Shown here: in pieces, positions 49,973 through 62,968 of the stretch | Position numbering within the stretch: the stretch's first letter is position 1 | How the letters are laid out: each line of letters opens with the position of its first letter | Source of the DNA: Labia minor | Taxonomy: Eukaryota; Arthropoda; Insecta; Dermaptera; Spongiphoridae | DNA length: 64,000 bases | NCBI GenBank assembly: GCA_963082975.1 | Contig: CAUJBJ010000002.1 | Coordinates: 85,200 to 149,199, forward strand | Direction of reading: 5' to 3' | Notes under the pieces: model-generated | Seen by the model: only the letters and a program-made list of their open reading frames with translations | Databases searched by the model: none | What the model was told of the DNA's origin: nothing | Made by a program: the position numbers and the translations under genes

Positions 49973-49986
49973 AAAAGGTGGTGGAG
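49973..49986 (+). promoter_or_regulatory. Polypurine tract
   Basis: AAAAGGTGGTGGAG directly abuts the TG of the 3' LTR. It is purine-rich with two T interruptions and would prime plus-strand DNA synthesis, as expected by position for an LTR retroelement. Confidence 0.75.
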
Positions 49987-51798
49987 TGTAATATATTGGA
50001 GATATATTGTCTTGGTGTGATGGAAATGTATTATATTTAATATATTGGAAATATATTATCTTAGTGTAATGGAAATATATTATTATGTTATCTTTAGAAT
50101 GTGTAGAAATAGATTATATAAAATACATTATGTCATAGAGTAAGAATGTGTTAAGCCCTGGGAATATATAATATATAGAATAAGACGAAGGAAGGCCTTA
50201 GCTGGCATTCCTAGTAGAATGATAATTCCGTGAGAATAAAATATGATAATAGTTATATAAGTAAAGAAGGATTGTAGTGGGTGGGAGTGAGACGGAGGTA
50301 TGTTGATAATGGATTATCGCTGGCCGCCCGTTCAAGGCTACTGGGGGGTAATGGAATTTGCATAGGTAGCGTCTGATTAAGTTAAGAAAGATTATAATAA
50401 GTGGAAGTGAGATGAACGATGACGGAGGGGTGAAAAGGGGGGCAGCGACAGGAAGGAGCCAGCCGGGGAAATGCGAATCGTGTGGGAAGTTATGACTACC
50501 GTTGTACACACGCCTGCTCAAGGTGACGGGAAAGAAATAAGAAATGCGTGGGTGACATATGAACCGCGTGGGACATTCGTTCAAGGCTATGAGGCGAGAC
50601 CATAATATGCAGATTTTTGCATTACAGAAAAGAGGGGGATGGGTGCCCAGTAAAGGAGGAGGGAATTGAGAGGAGAAGAGGAAGAAGAGGTAGAAAAACA
50701 AACAGCGCGGACAGGCCAGGGCAGTCAGAAAGTGAGAAAGTTACAAGGGTCGTAAGATGTGATACACGGAGGCCCCCCGGCAGGGGAAGAGAGGGGGTAG
50801 GATGGAAAATGTGCAGTGTATGATGTATTATAAGGGGATGAATTATTGTTAAGTGATTGTGAGTGTTTGTGTTAATATTTTTAATTATATCAAGTGTTAA
50901 TATTTTTAGTTATATCCATAGTAAGTGTTCGGCCGACACGACAACTAATTGTAAGTCTAATACATGTATTTTAAATAAATTAAGTAAATTGTTTTCAAAA
51001 GATATCAATATCAAATTGAATAAAGTAATATACATTTGAATAAGTAACTTATAATTAAATTTTGTAAATTATAATGAATTTCTGATTTGAAATAAATTAA
51101 ATGAAATGTTTTCAAAAGTTATCAATATCAAATTGAATAAAGTAATATACATTTGAATAAGTAACTTATAATTAAACTTTGTAAATTACAATTGAATGAA
51201 TTCAGAATATGAAATAAATCAAATGAAATATTTGTAGATGAATTATAATTAAATGGATTAAAATAAAATTAATTAAATAAACAAGTTAAATTAAATAAAT
51301 TGTATGTGAACAGATTAATGATTTAAATTCTATTTATATTTGTATCCTAATTAATTGAACAAAATAAATAGATTGTGTTTGAATATATTAATGATTTAAA
51401 TTTGATTTATAATTGTATCCTAATTAATTGAACAAAATAAATAGATTGTGTTTGAATATATTAATGATTTAAATTTGATTTATAATTGTATCCTAATTAA
51501 TTGAACAAAATAAACAGATTGTGTTTGAATATATTAATGATTTAAATTTGATTTATAATTGTATCCTAATTAAATGAACAAATTAAATAAATTATATTTT
51601 GACTGGATTAATAATTCGAACTTAGTTAATAATTGTATCTTGATTAAACAAATAAACTAACTTAAGCTAAATGATGTTTTTAAATAACCAATTGGACCCG
51701 CTCGTCGCATACAGGTGGCATGATCTTGTTCCTTCCCTTCTAGTATTATGTACAAGTAAATGCTCGGCTTTAAAGTAAGTACTCGGCCCTAAATTACA
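49987..51798 (+). repeat. 3' LTR (1812 bp)
   Basis: Begins TGTAATATATTGG and ends CCTAAATTACA, collinear with the 5' LTR at a 4078-bp offset throughout. The 49-bp, 117-bp and 73-bp internal repeats are all present, in the same copy number as in the 5' LTR. Confidence 0.95.
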
Positions 51799-51802
51799 TA
51801 TT
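51799..51802 (+). repeat. Right 4-bp target duplication (TATT) of the LTR element
   Basis: Matches 45905-45908; the satellite resumes in phase immediately (TATTATTGATATTTCTGACGG). Confidence 0.85.
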
Positions 51803-54800
51803 ATTGATATTTCTGACGGATAATTATATTTTTATGCCGAAATCGGAGGGTCATCCTACGCTGACCTTTTATAATTTTTAGGGTAAAATTAAAAAATGAA
51901 ATTTTTAGATAATAAATAATAAATTCGTTCATTTTACTACATAAAAATATATTATTGATATTTCTCATGAATAATTATTTTTTTATGCCGAAAACGGAGG
52001 GTCATCCTACGCTGACCTTTTATAATTTTTAGGGTAAAATTAAAAAATGAAATTTTTAGAAAATAAATAATAAATTCGTTCATTTTACATCATAAAAATA
52101 TATTATTGATATTTCTCATGAAAATTTTTTTTTTAAGCCGAAAACGGAGGGTCATCTTACGCTGACCTTTTATAATTTTTAGGGTAAAATTAAAAAATGA
52201 AATTTTTAGAAAATAAATAATAAATTCGTTCATTTTACATCATAAAAATATATTATTGATATTTCTCATGAAAAATTATTTTTTTATGCCGAAAACGGAG
52301 GGTCATCCTACGCTGACCTTTTATAATTTTTAGGGTAAAATTAAAAAATGAAATTTTTAGAAAATAAATAATAAATTCGTTCATTTTACATCATAAAAAT
52401 ATATTATTGATATTTCTCATGAAAAAGTATTTTTTTATGCCGAAAACGGAGGGTCATCCTACGCTGACCTTTTATAATTTTTAGGGTAAAATTAAAAAAT
52501 GAAATTTTTAGAAAATAAATAATAAATTCGTTCATTTTACATCATAAAATTATATTATTGATATTTGTGATGAAACATTATTTTTTTATGGCGAAAACGT
52601 AGGGTCATCTTACGCTGACCTTTTATAATTTTTAGGGTAAAATTAAAAAATGAAATTTTTAGAAAATAAATAATAAATTCGTTCATTTTACATCATAAAA
52701 ATATATTATTGATATTTCTCATGAAAATTTTTTTTTTATGCCGAAAACGGAGGGTCATCTTACGCTGACCTTTTATAATTTTTAGGGTAAAATTAAAAAA
52801 TGAAATTTTTAGAAATAAAATAATAAATTCGTTCATTTTACATCATAAAAATATATTATTGATATTTCTCATGAAAAATTATTTTTTTATGCCGAAAACG
52901 GAGGGTCATCCTACGCTGACCTTTTATAATTTTTAGGGTAAAATTAAAAAATGAAATTTTTAGAAAATAAATAATAAATTCGTTCATTTTACATCATAAA
53001 AATATATTATTGATATTTCTCATGAAAAAGTATTTTTTTATGCCGAAAACGGAGGGTCATCCTATGCTGACCTTTTATAATTTTTAGGGTAAAATTAAAA
53101 AATGAAATTTTTAGAAAATAAATAATAAATTCGTTCATTTTACATCATAAAAATATATTATTGATATATCTGACGGATAATTATATTTTTATGCCGAAAA
53201 CGGAGGGTCATCCTACGCTGACCTTTCATAATTTTTAGGGTAAAATTAAAAAGTGAATTTTTTAGAAAATAAATAATAAATACGTTCATTTTACATCATA
53301 AAAATATATTATTGATATTTCTCATGAAAAAGTATTTTTTTATGCCGAAAACGGAGGGTCATCCTACGCTGACCCTTCATAATTTTTAGGGTAAAATTAA
53401 AAAATGAAATTTTTAGAAAATAAATAATAATTTCGTTCATTTTACTTCATAAGAATATATTATTGATATTTCTCATGAAAAATTATTTTTTTATGCTGAA
53501 AAGGGAGGGTCATCCTAAGCTGACCTTTTATAATTTTTAGGGTAAAATTAAAAAATGAAATTTTTAGAAAATAAATAATAAATTTGTTCATTTTACATCA
53601 TAAAAATATATTATTGATATTTCTGATGGATAATTATATTTTTATGCCGAAAACGGAGGGTCATCCTACGCTGACCTTTTATAATTTTTAGGGTAAAATT
53701 AAAAAATGAAATTTTTAGAAAATAAATAATAAATTCGTTCATTTTACATCATAAAAATATATTATTGATATTTCTCATGAAAATTTTTTTTTTATGCCGA
53801 AAACGGAGGGTCATCTTACGCTGACCTTTTATAATTTTTAGGGTAAAATTAAAAAATGAAATTTTTAGAAATAAAATAATAAATTCATTCATTTTACATC
53901 ATAAAAATATATTATTGATATTTCTCATGAAAATTTTTTTTTTATGCCGAAAACGGAGGGTCATCCTACGCTGACCCTTCATAATTTTTAGGGTAAAATT
54001 AAAAAATGAAATTTTTAGAAAATAAATAATAATTTCGTTCATTTTACTTCATAAGAATATATTATTGATATTTCTCATGAAAAATTATTTTTTTATGCTG
54101 AAAAGGGAGGGTCATCCTAAGCTGACCTTTTATAATTTTTAGGGTAAAATTAAAAAATGAAATTTTTAGAAAATAAATAATAAATTTGTTCATTTTACAT
54201 CATAAAAATATATTATTGATATTTCTGATGGATAATTATATTTTTATGCCGAAAACGGAGGGTCATCCTACGCTGACCTTTCATAATTTTTAGGGTAAAA
54301 TTAAAAAATGAATTTTTTAGAAAATAAATAATAAATTCGTTCATTTTACATCATAAAAATATATTATTGATATTTCTCATGAAAAATTATTTTTTTATGC
54401 CGAAAACGGAGGGTCATCCTACGCTGACCTTTTATAATTTTTAGGGTAAAATTAGAAAATGAAATATTTAGAAAATAAATAATAATTTCGTTCATTTTAC
54501 TTCATAAGAATATATTATTGATATTTCTCATGAAAAATTATTTTTTTATGCTGAAAACGGAGGGTCATCCTACGCTGACCATTTATAATTTTTAGGGTAA
54601 AATTAAAAAATGAAATTTTTAGAAAATAAATAATAAATTCGTTCATTTTACATCATAAAAATATATTATTGATATTTCTGATGGATAATTATTTTTTTAT
54701 GCTGAAAACGGAGGGTCATCCTACGCTGACCTTTTATAATTTTTAGGGTAAAATTAAAAAATGAAATTTTTAGATAATAAATAATAAATTCGTTCATTTT

Positions 54801-55122
54801 ACATCATAAAAACATATTATTGATATTTCTCATGAATAATTATTTTTTTATGCCGAAAACGGAGGGTCATCCTACGCTGACCTTTTATAATTTTTAGGGT
54901 AAAATTAAAAAATGAAATTTTTAGAATATAAATAATAAATTCGTTCATTTTACATCATAAAAATATATTATTGATATTTCTGACGGATAATTATATTTTT
55001 ATGCCGAAAACGGAGTGTCATCCTACGCTGACCCCTCATAATTTTTAGGGTAAAATTAAAAAATGAATTTTTTAGAAAATAAATAATAAATTCGTTCATT
55101 TTACATCATAAAAATATATTAT

Positions 55123-58100
55123 TGATATTTCTCATGAAAAAGTATTTTTTTATGCCGAAAACGGAGGGTCATCCTACGCTGACCCTTCATAATTTTTAGG
55201 GTAAAATTAAAAAATGAAATTTTTAGAAAATAAATAATAATTTCGTTCATCTTACTTCATAAGAATATATTATTGATATTTCTCATGAAAAATTATTTTT
55301 TTATGCTGAAAACGGAGGGTCATCCTAAGCTGACCTTTTATAATTTTTAGGGTAAAATTAAAAAATGAAATTTTTAGAAAATAAATAATAAATTCGTTCA
55401 TTTTACATCATAAAAATATATTATTGATATTTCTGATGGATAATTATATTTTTATGCCGAAAACGGAGGGTCATCCTACGCTGACCTTTCATAATTTTTA
55501 GGGAAAAATTAAAAAATGAATTTTTTAGAAAATAAATAATAAATTCGTTCATTTTACATCATAAAAATATATTATTGATATTTCTCATGAATAATTATTT
55601 TTTTATGCCGAAAACGGAGGGTCATCCTACGCTGACCCTTCATAATTTTTAGGGTAAAATTAAAAAATGAAATTTTTAGAAAATAAATAATAATTTCGTT
55701 CATTTTACTTCATAAGAATATATTATTGATATTTCTCATGAAAAATTATTTTTTTATGCTGAAAACGGAGCGTCATCCTACGCTGACCTTTTATAATTTT
55801 TAGGGTAAAATTAAAAAATGAAATTTTTAGAAAATAAATAATAAATTCGTTCATTTTACATCATAAAAATATATTATTGATATTTCTCATGAAAAATTAT
55901 TTTTTTATGCCGAAAACGGAGGGTCATCCTACGCTGACCTTTCATAATTTTTAGGGTAAAATTAGAAAATGAAATTTTTAGAAAATAAATAATAAATTCG
56001 TTCATTTTACATCATAAAAATATATTATTGATATTTCTGACGGATAATTATATTTTTATGCCGAAAACGGAGGGTCATCCTACGCTGACCTTTCATAATT
56101 TTAAGGGTAAAATTAAAAAATGAATTTTTTAGAAAATAAATAATAAATTCGTTCATTTTACATCATAAAAATATATTATTGATATTTCTCATGAAAAAGT
56201 ATTTTTTTATGCCGAAAACGGAGGGTCATCCTACGCTGACCCTTCTTAATTTTTAGGGTAAAATTAAAAAATTAAATTATTAGAAAATAAATAATAATTT
56301 CGTTCATTTTACATCATAAGAATATATTATTGATATTTCTCATGAAAAATTATTTTTTTATGCTGAAAACGGAGGGTCATCCTACGCTGACCTTTTATAA
56401 TTTTTAGGGTAAAATTAAAAAATGAAATTTTTAGAAAATAAATAATAAATTTGTTCATTTTACATCATAAAAATATATTATTGATATTTCTGATGGATAA
56501 TTATATTTTTATGCCGAAAACGGAGGGTCATCCTACGCTGACCTTTAATAATTTTTAGGGTAAAATTAAAAAATGAATTTTTTAGAAAATAAATAATAAA
56601 TTCGTTCATTTTACATCATAAAAATATATTATTGATATTTCTCATGAATAATTATTTTTTTATGCCGAAAACGGAGGGTCATCCTACGCTGACCCTTCAT
56701 AATTTTTAGGGTAAAATTAAAAAATGAAATTTTTAGAAAATAAATAATAATTTCGTTCATTTTACATCATAAGAATATATTAATGATATTTCTCATGAAA
56801 AATTATTTTTTATGCTGAAAACGGAGGGTCATCCTACGCTGACCTTTTATAATTATTAGGGTAAAATTAAAAAATGAAATTTTTAGAAAATAAATAATAA
56901 ATTCGTTCATTTTACATCATAAAAATATATTATTGATATTTCTCATGAAAAATTATTTTTTTATGCCGAAAACGGAGGGTCATCCTACGCTGACCTTTCA
57001 TAATTTTTAGGGTAAAATTAGAAAATGAAATATTTAGAAAAAAAATAATAAATTCGTTCATTTTACATCATAAAAATATATTATTGATATTTCTGACGGA
57101 TAATTATATTTTTATGCCGAAAACGGAGGGTCATCCTACGCTGACATTTCATAATTTTTAGGGTAAAATTAAAAAATGAATTTTTTAGAAAATAAATAAT
57201 AAATTCGTTCATTATACATCATAAAAATATATTATTGATATTTCTCATGAAAAAGTATTTTTTTATGCCGAAAACGGAGGGTCATCCTACGCTGACCCTT
57301 CATAATTTTTAGGGTAAAATTAAAAAATTAATTTATTAGAAAATAAATAATAATTTCGTTCATTTTACATCATAAAAATATATTATTGATATTTCTCATG
57401 AAAATTTTTTTTTTATGCCGAAAACAGAGGGTCATCTTACGCTGACCTTTTATAATTTTTAGGGTAAAATTAAAAAATGAAATTTTTAGAATATAAATAA
57501 TAAAGTCGTTCATTTTACATCATAAAAATATATTATTGATATTTCTGACGGATAATTATATTTTTATGCCGAAAACGGAGGGTCATCCTACGCTGACCTT
57601 TCATAATTTTTAGGGTAAAATTAAAAAATGAATTTTTTAGAAAATAAATAATAAATTCGTTCATTTTACATCATAAAAATATATTATTGATATTTCTCAT
57701 GAAAAAGTATTTTTTTATGCCGAAAACGGAGGGTCATCCTACGCTGACCCTTCATAATTTTTAGGGTAAAATTAAAAAATTAAATTATTAGAAAATAAAT
57801 AATAATTTCGTTCATTTTACATCATAAGAATATATTATTGATATTTCTCATGAAAAATTATTTTTTTATGCTGAAAACGGAGGGTCATCCTACGCTGACC
57901 TTTTATAATTTTTAGGGTAAAATTAAAAAATGAAATTTGTAGAAAATAAATAATAAATTCGTTCATTTTACATCATAAAAATATATTATTGATATTTCTG
58001 ATGGATAATTATATTTTTATGCCGAAAACTGAGGGTCATCCTACGCTGACCTTTCATAATTTTTAGGGTAAAATTAAAAAATGAATTTTTTAGAAAATAA

Positions 58101-58140
58101 ATAATAAATTCGTTCATTTTACATCATAAAAATATATTAT
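55123..58140 (+). repeat. 20-monomer HOR, copy d
   Basis: Same landmark order as copies a-c, 3018 bp. Monomer 20 here begins TGATGGATAATTA in place of TGACGGATAATTA. Private changes include TGACCCCTCATAA near 55030 and TTTTAAGGGT near 56100. Confidence 0.88.
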
Positions 58141-59950
58141 TGATATTTCTCATGAATAATTATTTTTTTATGCCGAAAACGGAGGGTCATCCTACGCTGA
58201 CCCTTCATAATTTTTAGGGTAAAATTAAAAAATGAAATTTTTAGAAAATAAATAATAATTTCGTTCATTTTACATCATAAGAATATATTATTGATATTTC
58301 TGACGGATAATTATATTTTTATGCCGAAATCGGAGGGTCATCCTACGCTGACCTTTTATAATTTTTAGGGTAAAATTAAAAAATGAAATTTTTAGATAAT
58401 AAATAATAAATTCGTTCATTTTACATCATAAAAATATATTATTGATATTTCTCATGAATAATTATTTTTTTATGCCGAAAACGGAGGGTCATCCTACGCT
58501 GACCTTTTATAATTTTTAGGGTAAAATTAAAAAATGAAATTTTTAGAAAATAAATAATAAATTTGTTCATTTTACATCATAAAAATATATTATTGATATT
58601 TCTCATGAAAAATTATTTTTTTATGCCGAAAACGGAGGGTCATCCTACGCTGACCTTTTATAATTTTTAGGGTAAAATTAAAAAATGAAATTTTTAGAAA
58701 ATAAATAATAAATTCTTTCATTTTACATCATAAAAATATATTATTGATATTTCTCATGAAAAATTATTTTTTTATGCCGAAAACGGAGGGTCATCCTACG
58801 CTGACCTTTTATAATTTTTCGGGTAAAATTAAAAAATGAAATTTTTAGAAAATAAATAATAAATTCGTTCATTTTACATCATAAAAATATATTATTGATA
58901 TTTCTCATGAAAATTTTTTTTTTAAGCCGAAAACGGAGGGTCATCTTACGCTGACCTTTTATAATTTTTAGGGTAAAATTAAAAAATGAAATTTTTAGAA
59001 AATAAATAATAAATTCGTTCATTTTACATCATAAAAATATATTATTGATATTTCTCATGAAAAATTATTTTTTTATGCCGAAAACGGAGGGTCATCCTAC
59101 GCTGACCTTTTATAATTTTTAGGGTAAAATTAAAAAATGAAATTTTTAGAAAATAAATAATAAATTCGTTCATTTTACATCATAAAAATAAATTATTGAT
59201 ATTTCTCATGAATAATTATTTTTTTATTTCGAAAACGGAGGGTCATCCTACGCTGACCTTTTATAATTTTTAGGGTAAAATTAAAAAATGAAATTTTTAG
59301 AAAATAAATAATAAATTCGTTCATTTTACATCATAAAAATATATTATTGATATTTCTCATGAAAAATTATTTTTTTATGCCGAAAACGGAGGGTCATCCT
59401 ACGCTGACCTTTTATAATTTTTAGGGTAAAATTAAAAAATGAAATTTTTAGAAAATAAATAATAAATTCTTTCATTTTACATCATAAAAATATATTATTG
59501 ATATTTCTCATGAAAAATTATTTTTTTATGCCGAAAACGGAGGGTCATCCTACGCTGACCTTTTATAATTTTTCGGGTAAAATTAAAAAATGAAATTTTT
59601 AGAAAATAAATAATAATTTCGTTCATTTTACATCATAAAAATATATTATTGATATTTCTCATGAAAATTTTTTTTTTATGCCGAAAACGGAGGGTCATCT
59701 TACGCTGACCTTTTATAATTTTTAGGGTAAAATTAAAAAATGAAATTTTTAGAATATAAATAATAAATTCGTTCATTTTACATCATAAAAATATATTATT
59801 GATATTTCTGACGGATAATTATATTTTTATGCCGAAAACGGAGTGTCATCCTACGCTGACCTTTCATAATTTTTAGGGTAAAATTAAAAAATGAATTTTT
59901 TAGAAAATAAATAATAAATTCGTTCATTTTACATCATACAAATATATTAT

Positions 59951-62900
59951 TGATATTTCTCATGAAAAAGTATTTCTTTATGCCGAAAACGGAGGGTCAT
60001 CCTACGCTGACCCTTCATAATTTTTAGGGTAAAATTAAAAAATGAAATTTTTAGAAAATAAATAATAATTTCGTTCATTTTACTTCATAAGAATATATTA
60101 TTGATATTTCTCATGAAAAATTATTTTTTTATGCTGAAAACGGAGGGTCATCCTAAGCTGACCTTTTATAATTTTTAGGGTAAAATTAAAAAATGAAATT
60201 TTTAGAAAATAAATAATAAATTCGTTCATTTTACATCATAAAAATATATTATTGATATTTCTGATGGATAATTATATTTTTATGCCGAAAACGGAGGGTC
60301 ATCCTACGCTGACCTTTCATAATTTTTAGGGTAAAATTAAAAAATGAATTTTTTAGAAAATAAATAATAAATTCGTTCATTTTACATCATAAAAATATAT
60401 TATTGATATTTCTCATGAATAATTATTTTTTTATGCCGAAAACGGAGGGTCATCCTACGCTGACCCTTCATAATTTTTAGGGTAAAATTAAAAAATGAAA
60501 TTTTTAGAAAATAAATAATAATTTCGTTCATTTTACTTCATAAGAATATATTATTGATATTTCTCATGAAAAATTATTTTTTTATGCTGAAAACGGAGCG
60601 TCATCCTACGCTGACCTTTTATAATTTTTAGGGTAAAATTAAAAAATGAAATTTTTAGAAAATAAATAATAAATTCGTTCATTTTACATCATAAAAATAT
60701 ATTATTGATATTTCTCATGAAAAATTATTTTTTTATGCCGAAAACGGAGGGTCATCCTACGCTGACCTTTCATAATTTTTAGGGTAAAATTAGAAAATGA
60801 AATTTTTAGAAAATAAATAATAAATTCGTTCATTTTACATCATAAAAATATATTATTGATATTTCTGACGGATAATTATATTTTTATGCCGAAAACGGAG
60901 GGTCATCCTACGCTGACCTTTCATAATTTTTAGGGTAAAATTAAAAAATGAATTTTTTAGAAAATAAATAATAAATTCGTTCATTTTACATCATAAAAAT
61001 ATATTATTGATATTTCTCATGAAAAAGTATTTTTTTATGCCGAAAACGGAGGGTCATCCTACGCTGACCCTTCTTAATTTTTAGGGTAAAATTAAAAAAT
61101 TAAATTATTAGAAAATAAATAATAATTTCGTTCATTTTACATCATAAGAATATATTATTGATATTTCTCATGAAAAATTATTTTTTTATGCTGAAAACGG
61201 AGGGTCATCCTACGCTGACCTTTTATAATTTTTAGGGTAAAATTAAAAAATGAAATTTTTAGAAAATAAATAATAAATTTGTTCATTTTACATCATAAAA
61301 ATATATTATTGATATTTCTGATGGATAATTATATTTTTATGCCGAAAACGGAGGGTCATCCTACGCTGACCTTTAATAATTTTTAGGGTAAAATTAAAAA
61401 ATGAATTTTTTAGAAAATAAATAATAAATTCGTTCATTTTACATCATAAAAATATATTATTGATATTTCTCATGAATAATTATTTTTTTATGCCGAAAAC
61501 GGAGGGTCATCCTACGCTGACCCTTCATAATTTTTAGGGTAAAATTAAAAAATGAAATTTTTAGAAAATAAATAATAATTTCGTTCATTTTACATCATAA
61601 GAATATATTAATGATATTTCTCATGAAAAATTATTTTTTATGCTGAAAACGGAGGGTCATCCTACGCTGACCTTTTATAATTATTAGGGTAAAATTAAAA
61701 AATGAAATTTTTAGAAAATAAATAATAAATTCGTTCATTTTACATCATAAAAATATATTATTGATATTTCTCATGAAAAATTATTTTTTTATGCCGAAAA
61801 CGGAGGGTCATCCTACGCTGACCTTTCATAATTTTTAGGGTAAAATTAGAAAATGAAATATTTAGAAAAAAAATAATAAATTCGTTCATTTTACATCATA
61901 AAAATATATTATTGATATTTCTGACGGATAATTATATTTTTATGCCGAAAACGGAGGGTCATCCTACGCTGACATTTCATAATTTTTAGGGTAAAATTAA
62001 AAAATGAATTTTTTAGAAAATAAATAATAAATTCGTTCATTATACATCATAAAAATATATTATTGATATTTCTCATGAAAAAGTATTTTTTTATGCCGAA
62101 AACGGAGGGTCATCCTACGCTGACCCTTCATAATTTTTAGGGTAAAATTAAAAAATTAATTTATTAGAAAATAAATAATAATTTCGTTCATTTTACATCA
62201 TAAAAATATATTATTGATATTTCTCATGAAAATTTTTTTTTTATGCCGAAAACAGAGGGTCATCTTACGCTGACCTTTTATAATTTTTAGGGTAAAATTA
62301 AAAAATGAAATTTTTAGAATATAAATAATAAAGTCGTTCATTTTACATCATAAAAATATATTATTGATATTTCTGACGGATAATTATATTTTTATGCCGA
62401 AAACGGAGGGTCATCTTACGCTGACCTTTCATAATTTTTAGGGTAAAATTAAAAAATGAATTTTTTAGAAAATAAATAATAAATTCGTTCATTTTACATC
62501 ATAAAAATATATTATTGATATTTCTCATGAAAAAGTATTTTTTTATGCCGAAAACGGAGGGTCATCCTACGCTGACCCTTCATAATTTTTAGGGTAAAAT
62601 TAAAAAATGAAATTTTTAGAAAATAAATAATAATTTCGTTCATTTTACATCATAAGAATATATTATTGATATTTCTCATGAAAAATTATTTTTTTATGCT
62701 GAAAACGGAGGGTCATCCTACGCTGACCTTTTATAATTTTTAGGGTAAAATTAAAAAATGAAATTTTTAGAAAATAAATAATAAATTCGTTCATTTTACA
62801 TCATAAAAATATATTATTGATATTTCTGACGGATAATTATATTTTTATGGCGAAAACTGAGGGTCATCCTACGCTGACCTTTCATAATTTTTAGGGTAAA

Positions 62901-62968
62901 ATTAAAAAATGAATTTTTTAGAAAATAAATAATAAATTCGTTCATTTTACATCATAAAAATATATTAT
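59951..62968 (+). repeat. 20-monomer HOR, copy e
   Basis: Same landmark order, 3018 bp, starting 4828 bp (32 monomers less 4 bases) after copy d. It shares with copy b the TGACATTTCATAA mark and TCTTACGC in monomer 17. The first monomer has a T-tract interruption (TATTTCTTTATG), and monomer 20 has TATGGCGAAAACTG. Confidence 0.88.

Larger units (their letters stand above)
45909..51798 (+). mobile_element. Non-autonomous LTR retrotransposon, pol-less, env-bearing Ty3/gypsy derivative
   Basis: A 5890-bp element: 1812-bp LTRs (TG...CA ends) at 45909-47720 and 49987-51798, a 2266-bp internal region, a tRNA-Leu-type primer site, a purine tract, and a TATT duplication on both sides. The internal region holds broken gag-like sequence and an env-like fragment, with no protease, reverse transcriptase, RNase H or integrase motif in any frame I read. 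The 4-bp duplication, the primer site and the baculovirus-F-like Env fragment suggest an insect Ty3/gypsy parent with env. It would need enzymes supplied by a relative. Identical-looking LTRs show a very recent insertion, so the internal decay was inherited from a mobile deleted master copy and did not arise after landing. Confidence 0.9.

Noticed and set aside
45909-51798. Segmental duplication of host DNA instead of an LTR element
   Set aside because: TG...CA ends, a primer-binding site two bases inside, a purine tract directly before the second repeat and a 4-bp flanking duplication together identify LTR retrotransposition.
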